This document shows, in pieces, positions 59,673 to 64,000 of a stretch of DNA of 64,000 nt (its first letter is position 1; each line of letters begins with the position of its first letter). The notes beneath the pieces were generated by a model that saw only the letters and a list, made by a program, of their open reading frames with translations, was not told the origin of the DNA and did not search any database. The DNA lies in the NCBI RefSeq assembly GCF_007859865.1, contig NZ_SJPI01000001.1:1116001-1180000 (forward strand), in the 5' to 3' direction. Made by a program: the position numbers and the translations under genes. This DNA comes from Rubripirellula amarantea. GTDB lineage: Bacteria; Planctomycetota; Planctomycetia; Pirellulales; Pirellulaceae.

Positions 59673-60947
59673 ATGCTAAGTCTGCTTGCCCAAGCTTGGC
59701 CGTTGATGCTGGCTATGGGTCTGCTTATTTTGCTCAGCGCTTTTTTTAGCGGCAGCGAAGCGGCACTATTTTCGCTCAGCACACGTGACCGCAAGTTGCT
59801 TTCTCGAGGTGGTCTGGGCGGACGTGTAGCCACGGCCCTGCTGGCTAATCCCGAACGATTGCTCTCGGCGATTCTGTTCTGGAATCTGCTGATCAATATG
59901 ACCTACTTTGCAATCGCTGCAATCTTAGGCTCACGGCTTGAAATGGATCCCAACGCGGGCCGTTCCGAAGCAATCGCATTCACCGCAGTTAGCCTGCTGA
60001 CGATCATCTTTTTCAGCGAGATGCTACCGAAGAGTTTTGCTGTATTGGTACCGGTGCGATTGTCAATGTTGATCGCTGTTCCTCTCGACATTGCCGTTCG
60101 CATTGTAGGTCCCGCCATTCCCTTGGTTACCCGAGCCAATGCCGCCGTGTCGCGTTTGATCTGGCCGTCGTTTGCGCCGGAGCCCGACATTGACCTCGCC
60201 GATATTGAGCGAGCAATTGAACTGGGAACCGACGATGCGGCACTCTTGCAACGCGAACGTATGGCGCTACGAAGTCTCGTGCAGATCGCCGAAACTCGCG
60301 TAAGCGAATGGATGCGTCCGCGAAGCAAACTATGGCTCACCGGCGAACCGGTTCAACGCCGTATCGTGCTAGAAGGTGGAATTCAAAACACGTACTTGAT
60401 GGTCCTGGATTCCAATCGAGAAATGATCATCAAGGCCATCGGACTACGAACGCTGCGTCCAAGCCAAATGGATGACATGGGCGAAGCCGCAGAGCCGGTG
60501 ATTTATGTGCCATGGTCAGCGATGGTTTCCCAGGTACTCGACCGACTTAACGAAGACGATCGAACCGTCGCCGTTGTCGTAAACGAGTTTGGCGAATTGA
60601 TGGGGGCGATCACCATCGATGACATCCTCGAACGAGTACTAGCACCTCGCAAACAAGATGAGTTGATCGGCGAAGCTACGATTCAAGAGCTAGGTGACCA
60701 CCGCTACCGCGTATGGGGTCTCGTCAGCATTCGGCAACTCGCCAAGCATCTCGGTGTTGATGTCGACGGAGAAGGCGTCACAACCGTCGCGGGATATATC
60801 GGTCGTCAAAACGAACGGTTCGCGAGACCGGGCGATTCGGCGCTGATGCTGCCCTACACACTTACCGTCACGGAACAATCCGAAGAGAGCGTGTGGATTG
60901 AAGTGCGACGCCATGATGACATCCCGGAAGTGGAGACGACATCGTGA
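59673..60947 (+). CDS. CNNM/CorC-like DUF21 membrane protein with CBS domains
   Basis: About 424 residues from ATG 59673; TTG 59619 and GTG 59634 are alternatives that would overlap the permease gene. A DUF21 domain with four helices starts LSAFFSGSEAALFSLS, the family signature, at the first helix. A CBS pair follows at about 195-325 (ETRVSEWMRPRSKLWLTGE; VVNEFGELMGAITIDDILE), then a C-terminal CorC_HlyC-like domain (LGDHRYRVWGLVSIRQLAKHLG). Members export Mg2+ or Co2+ and are regulated by nucleotides through the CBS pair. Its stop overlaps the start of a second DUF21 gene by 4 bases, so the two are co-translated. Confidence 0.9.
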   Translation: MLSLLAQAWPLMLAMGLLILLSAFFSGSEAALFSLSTRDRKLLSRGGLGGRVATALLANPERLLSAILFWNLLINMTYFAIAAILGSRLEMDPNAGRSEAIAFTAVSLLTIIFFSEMLPKSFAVLVPVRLSMLIAVPLDIAVRIVGPAIPLVTRANAAVSRLIWPSFAPEPDIDLADIERAIELGTDDAALLQRERMALRSLVQIAETRVSEWMRPRSKLWLTGEPVQRRIVLEGGIQNTYLMVLDSNREMIIKAIGLRTLRPSQMDDMGEAAEPVIYVPWSAMVSQVLDRLNEDDRTVAVVVNEFGELMGAITIDDILERVLAPRKQDELIGEATIQELGDHRYRVWGLVSIRQLAKHLGVDVDGEGVTTVAGYIGRQNERFARPGDSALMLPYTLTVTEQSEESVWIEVRRHDDIPEVETTS

Positions 60948-61885
60948 TCACCGCGCTGATTTTATTTGTGATCGGGATGATGCTCAGTGCCTTTTTCAGT
61001 GGCAGTGAGACCGGGATGTATCGTGTGTCGCGAACACGGTTGGTGCTCGATGGGCTCAGTGGATCGCGAGCGGCACAAGGTGTGATTTGGTTGCTCAATC
61101 ACCCGGAAATTTTCGTCGCCACGGCTTTGGTCGGAAACAACCTGGCCAACTATGTCACTTCGTTGTCGATCGTGATGGGGGTTGCGGCGGTCTTTGGCGA
61201 AGAATCCAGTGCTGAACTGCTTGGCACCGTCCTTATGACACCGTTTGTATTCGTGCTTGGCGAATTGCTGCCCAAGTATCTTTTCTATCATGCACCCTAT
61301 TTGCTAATCAATCGAACACGCCCGTTCCTTTTAGCGGCGGCGGTTGTCTTTGCACCCGTCTCGCTGTTGCTAGGTTTATTGGGCCGAGTCTTACAACGGT
61401 TTACCGGTCAAACTCCTTTTCGCCTTCGACTAGCGATGGCGCGAGGAGAATTGGATCAAGTTTTGCGTGATGGACACGAGGCAGGAATCCTAGCAGCGGG
61501 TCAACGATCCCTTGCCCAACAACTCTTTGAAGTGGGAAACCAAAGCGCGGTATCCTTCGGAGTCCCGGCTGATCGATTGGCCACCGTGGATGCACCGATT
61601 GATGTGGATGAAGCGAGACACCAAGCTCGACGACGAAATCATCCTATCGTCTTGGTCCGACGATCACGAAGGATCGTCGGAGCGATATGGTACGCCGATC
61701 TTTGCGTACGAGATCCGGTGATTGAGATCAAGCCGGTGATACGTGGTCGAACCACCGATCGACACCTGCAGATTCTACTGCGGCTATACGATACCGGCAG
61801 TGACGTAGCGGTGCTGTTTGATGAAGCGGGCGAAGTGCGTTGCGTGGTCACGCGAAGACAATTGCTACAACCGTTGATCAAGTAG
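60944..61885 (+). CDS. Second DUF21 membrane protein with degenerate CBS region
   Basis: 313 residues from GTG 60944, overlapping the previous gene by 4 bases. DUF21 signature AFFSGSETGMYRVSRTRL at the first helix, with three further helices to about 150. The C-terminal half aligns loosely with CBS domains (RRRNHPIVLVRRSRRIVGAIWY; DVAVLFDEAGEVRCVVTRRQLL), but is shorter than in its partner, and no CorC_HlyC domain follows. The pair probably forms a hetero-complex, since CNNM proteins are dimers; this is inference. It converges on the next gene, sharing 8 bases. Confidence 0.87.
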   Translation: MITALILFVIGMMLSAFFSGSETGMYRVSRTRLVLDGLSGSRAAQGVIWLLNHPEIFVATALVGNNLANYVTSLSIVMGVAAVFGEESSAELLGTVLMTPFVFVLGELLPKYLFYHAPYLLINRTRPFLLAAAVVFAPVSLLLGLLGRVLQRFTGQTPFRLRLAMARGELDQVLRDGHEAGILAAGQRSLAQQLFEVGNQSAVSFGVPADRLATVDAPIDVDEARHQARRRNHPIVLVRRSRRIVGAIWYADLCVRDPVIEIKPVIRGRTTDRHLQILLRLYDTGSDVAVLFDEAGEVRCVVTRRQLLQPLIK

Positions 61886-62234
61886 CTCTTGAGTAGCCTA
61901 GGCTTTGGATCACTTCGATCATTTCATCGCAGGTCAGGTAGCGTCGGTGGTGCTTGACCTTGTATTGGTCGATCGCCAGCGCCAATTCCCGACCGTCCTC
62001 GGACAAGCCAAAGTGAGAATTGCCAAACTGACGTCGCTCGGATGAACCTGGCTTCACGACTTCGGTGCTTCTTCGATCGACAAATGACTCAGCCTGTGTT
62101 GCCACCGAACCAACCACAAACGACGAACCAGAAGATTGCGAACCGGATGCGAGAGCGTCAGTGGTTGAAGGGTTGGATGGCAACATAGAGATAGCTTTCA
62201 CGTTTGTCAGAGTTTCCCGCGCGGTGAGTTCCAT
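61878..62234 (-). CDS. Small conserved planctomycete protein of unknown function
   Basis: 118 residues with a very strong ribosome-binding site (GGGAGG 9 bases before ATG 62234). The N-terminal half is Ser/Thr/Asn-rich and probably disordered. The C-terminal 50 residues look folded: RRQFGNSHFGLSEDGRELAL, then AIDQYKVKHHRRYLTCDEMI and EVIQSLGY. This C-terminal pattern (RRQFxNxxxxLxxxxxELxxAID) recurs in small planctomycete proteins as I remember them, with no known function. It overlaps the DUF21 gene end by 8 bases. Confidence 0.8.
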   Translation of the reverse strand: MELTARETLTNVKAISMLPSNPSTTDALASGSQSSGSSFVVGSVATQAESFVDRRSTEVVKPGSSERRQFGNSHFGLSEDGRELALAIDQYKVKHHRRYLTCDEMIEVIQSLGYSRAT

Positions 62235-62404
62235 GCAAACCTACCTCCCAAAGAATTGCGAGGTCGGGAAAAATTCGATCGCAACTGACCAAAATGGCAA
62301 AACATCACTACGTCTCTACTGATTTCGCCCCCCAAAAGCGTCCGAATGTATCGAATGAAGGGACTGCAGCAGCTAGAAAAGCCAGTTGCTAGGAAAGCGG
62401 GTAG

Positions 62405-63337
62405 CTACCGAAGTTGATCGATCGGCTGCCCGAGACGCTGAGTATCGCGAGCGATACGTTCTTGTTCAGCTCGAAACCCGTCCATCCAACCGTTCGCGTG
62501 AGCCGCTTCGGGGTCAATGGTCATCGCCATGCTAAGCGCCAGGTTCGCTTCATGCAGGTTGCCTTGCTGCATCTCTAGCGTTGCCAATTCCAAATGCGAG
62601 TAAGGGTCCTGGGGGTCTTTCTTTGTGGCACGGACAAGGCATCGCCGAGCCTCTTCGGGACGTTCCAATTGTCGCATCGCGATCCCTTGCAAAACGTCAG
62701 CGCGAGCGGGCGTCTTTTCAACCCCGACGTTGTCTTGCAAACGGTCCAGCGTGGCCAACAAGCGGTCGAACCTTTGTTGGCTTCCGTATATTTCGGCAGC
62801 TTGCAATTGGACCTGGGGAAAATCCGGCTGGAGTGCGAGCGCGCGATGATAGGCCGCCAGCGCTTCGGCTTCATTGCCAGCCGCCCGTAAACAATCACCT
62901 CGAAGTCGCCATGCATCTGCGGAATTGCGAGTTGCCCTTAGCGCGATTTGGCTTTGCTGGTCGGCATCCGACATACGGCCGAGGTTCAAATACATTTCAC
63001 CGAGCCGACCGACAAACTTAGGATCGCCGGCGCTAAGCCGAACGGCTTGTTCCATTTGGTTGACAGCCAGTTCCTTCTCGCCACGATTCCAATAGGCTTC
63101 GGCAAGTCCCCAGTGGGCTCGGTCATCCGTTTTGGAAACATCCAAAGCGTCCGAGAACAGTGTTTCGGCGATGTCCCACTTGCCATCGTGCATCGCCTGA
63201 AACCCTTGGCCGGAAAGCCTTCGAGCGGCAATGGATTGTCGACTTTCGCCAAACCGACGAATCGCTCGACAACCGCAGCTGCTTAGCGCAATCAACGATA
63301 CCAAGAGAAGGACGGCGCGCAACGACGAGACTTTCAT
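62405..63337 (-). CDS. TPR-repeat lipoprotein
   Basis: 310 residues. The N-terminus is a lipoprotein signal: MKVSSLRAVLLLVSLIALSSC, with lipobox LSSC and Cys at residue 21, followed by GCRAI. Six or more TPR units follow from about 42 to 290, for example AHWGLAEAYWNRGEKELAVN and AWRLRGDCLRAAGNEAEALA, then AYHRALALQPDFPQVQLQAA. It is probably outer-membrane anchored and used as a protein-binding scaffold. AGGA lies ten bases before ATG 63337. It is separate from the large TPR protein of the ExbB operon. Confidence 0.88.
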   Translation of the reverse strand: MKVSSLRAVLLLVSLIALSSCGCRAIRRFGESRQSIAARRLSGQGFQAMHDGKWDIAETLFSDALDVSKTDDRAHWGLAEAYWNRGEKELAVNQMEQAVRLSAGDPKFVGRLGEMYLNLGRMSDADQQSQIALRATRNSADAWRLRGDCLRAAGNEAEALAAYHRALALQPDFPQVQLQAAEIYGSQQRFDRLLATLDRLQDNVGVEKTPARADVLQGIAMRQLERPEEARRCLVRATKKDPQDPYSHLELATLEMQQGNLHEANLALSMAMTIDPEAAHANGWMDGFRAEQERIARDTQRLGQPIDQLR

Positions 63338-63757
63338 TGAAAAGGAATCCTAGGAACGCCAGGATTAGCAGAAAACGGGGTGCCACGACAAGTTGAAGTC
63401 GGGCGGCAGGGAGCTGGCCAGACCGAAACCGGCCGATTTCCGACAGCTAAGCCTTCCTACCGAGTTGCGGGTCGCCTCACCTCGACGGTTCCGGTGGCAA
63501 TCAATACCCTGGTCTGTCTTCGACACGATTGTTCGACAGACGATGAGCGTGAAAAATTCCTTTCCTCGCGAACGCTCGTGGTGGCTGAACTCCCTGTTCA
63601 AGACGACTCGGGGCCAGTCGAGGATGATTGGATCGGTCAGGTCGCAGCTTGTTGACAGCGACCACGACGTGAAGATCATGAACGTAGCAGTTCTTGTCGA
63701 AAACCTGTTCTCAGATACTCCTAAACTCCACGGCTCTCGCTTTCCCTACCGCTGCAC
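63338..63757. other. Intergenic region, divergent
   Basis: About 420 bases between the TPR lipoprotein gene and the truncated last gene, transcribed away from each other. Open frames here have no recognisable features; no clear promoter, hairpin or RNA gene was seen. Confidence 0.5.
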
Positions 63758-64000
63758 ATGCCCGCCATTTACGAATCTCTCGGACTGAAATTCCTTTACC
63801 CTGATAACTGGGTGCTGGCTGAACGAGCGCCCGAAGATGGAATAGATGGCGTGACCTTCGATCTGCCAAAGGGTGGTTTCTTTAGTATCGATCGAACCCG
63901 ACGACCGGACGCGTCCGAGAGTCCCAGCCTAAGTGAGGACGAGTTGATCGAGAAGATCGAAAAGGCAATTGCGGACGACTACGGCGAGGTAGAACGGCAA
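63758..64000 (+). CDS. Hypothetical protein, 3' partial at window edge
   Basis: The frame starts ATG 63758 and stays open through the last base (81 codons). It begins MPAIYESLGLKFLYPDNWVL, then GVTFDLPKGGFFSID and an acidic helix, LSEDELIEKIEKAIADDYGE. The pattern LKFLYPDNWxL...FxLP resembles small planctomycete proteins of the type seen with 'YPENW' openings, but I name no family. Probably cytoplasmic, since no signal is present. Function unknown. Confidence 0.75.
   Translation, partial: MPAIYESLGLKFLYPDNWVLAERAPEDGIDGVTFDLPKGGFFSIDRTRRPDASESPSLSEDELIEKIEKAIADDYGEVERQ

Noticed and set aside
63393-63788. A 131-codon plus-strand frame in the last intergenic region.
   Set aside because: It overlaps the start of the last gene in another frame, and its composition is not gene-like.

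Overview
The window is chromosomal DNA from a planctomycete, most likely a Pirellulaceae/Rhodopirellula-type marine bacterium. The evidence is the set of lineage-typical families: secreted proteins that carry an N-terminal LExRxLxA motif and dockerin repeats, PSCyt/DUF1549/DUF1553 with DUF1501 cassettes, a WD40 protein with a planctomycete cytochrome domain, ExbB/ExbD operons with an alpha/alpha-toroid protein, and small proteins with an NPYxxP start. No rRNA, tRNA, CRISPR array, transposase or phage gene was seen. It reads as ordinary host chromosome rather than a mobile island.

Layout. 1-20.5 kb: three very large exported surface proteins in a row on the + strand. The first is 5'-truncated at more than 4,390 aa and is followed by a putative metalloprotease and a cadherin-like adhesin; all carry dockerin pairs, and the block ends in a strong intrinsic terminator. 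20.6-25.8 kb: a GltS-type symporter, a small minus-strand protein, a free-standing jelly-roll protein, an SDR oxidoreductase and xylose isomerase. 26-33.6 kb (minus): a tightly overlapping four-gene operon of TPR protein, ExbB/TolQ, ExbD/TolR and a membrane-anchored alpha/alpha-toroid protein. 33.9-37 kb: a sugar-nucleotide epimerase, then pyrG with a DUF1844 gene. 37.5-46.3 kb: a WD40/cytochrome protein divergent from a DUF1549/1553, PPC and DUF1501 operon. 46.5-49.3 kb: a polyprenol-phosphate-sugar synthase and a GT39 membrane transferase. 49.3-54.7 kb (minus): a clan GH-A protein, kdsB, an EIIA-SLC4 bicarbonate/anion transporter fusion and an epimerase. 54.8-64 kb: a GMC oxidoreductase, a membrane protein, an orphan Flp pilin, an ABC-2 permease, two DUF21 proteins, a small planctomycete protein, a TPR lipoprotein and a 3'-truncated gene.

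How the genes fit together (inference). Much of the window serves the envelope: surface adhesins, a proton-motive-force-driven ExbBD-like motor, lipid-linked glycosylation, and Kdo activation for LPS. The two most interesting items are as follows. (1) The alpha/alpha-toroid protein sits in the TonB/TolA slot of the ExbB-ExbD operon, and its third membrane segment has an S-x3-H pattern like TonB's. (2) One protein joins a PTS EIIA-like domain to a complete SLC4 (Band 3-like) membrane domain. This mirrors the eukaryotic anion-exchanger layout, but Ser occupies a membrane position that is acidic in the SLC4 proteins I remember.
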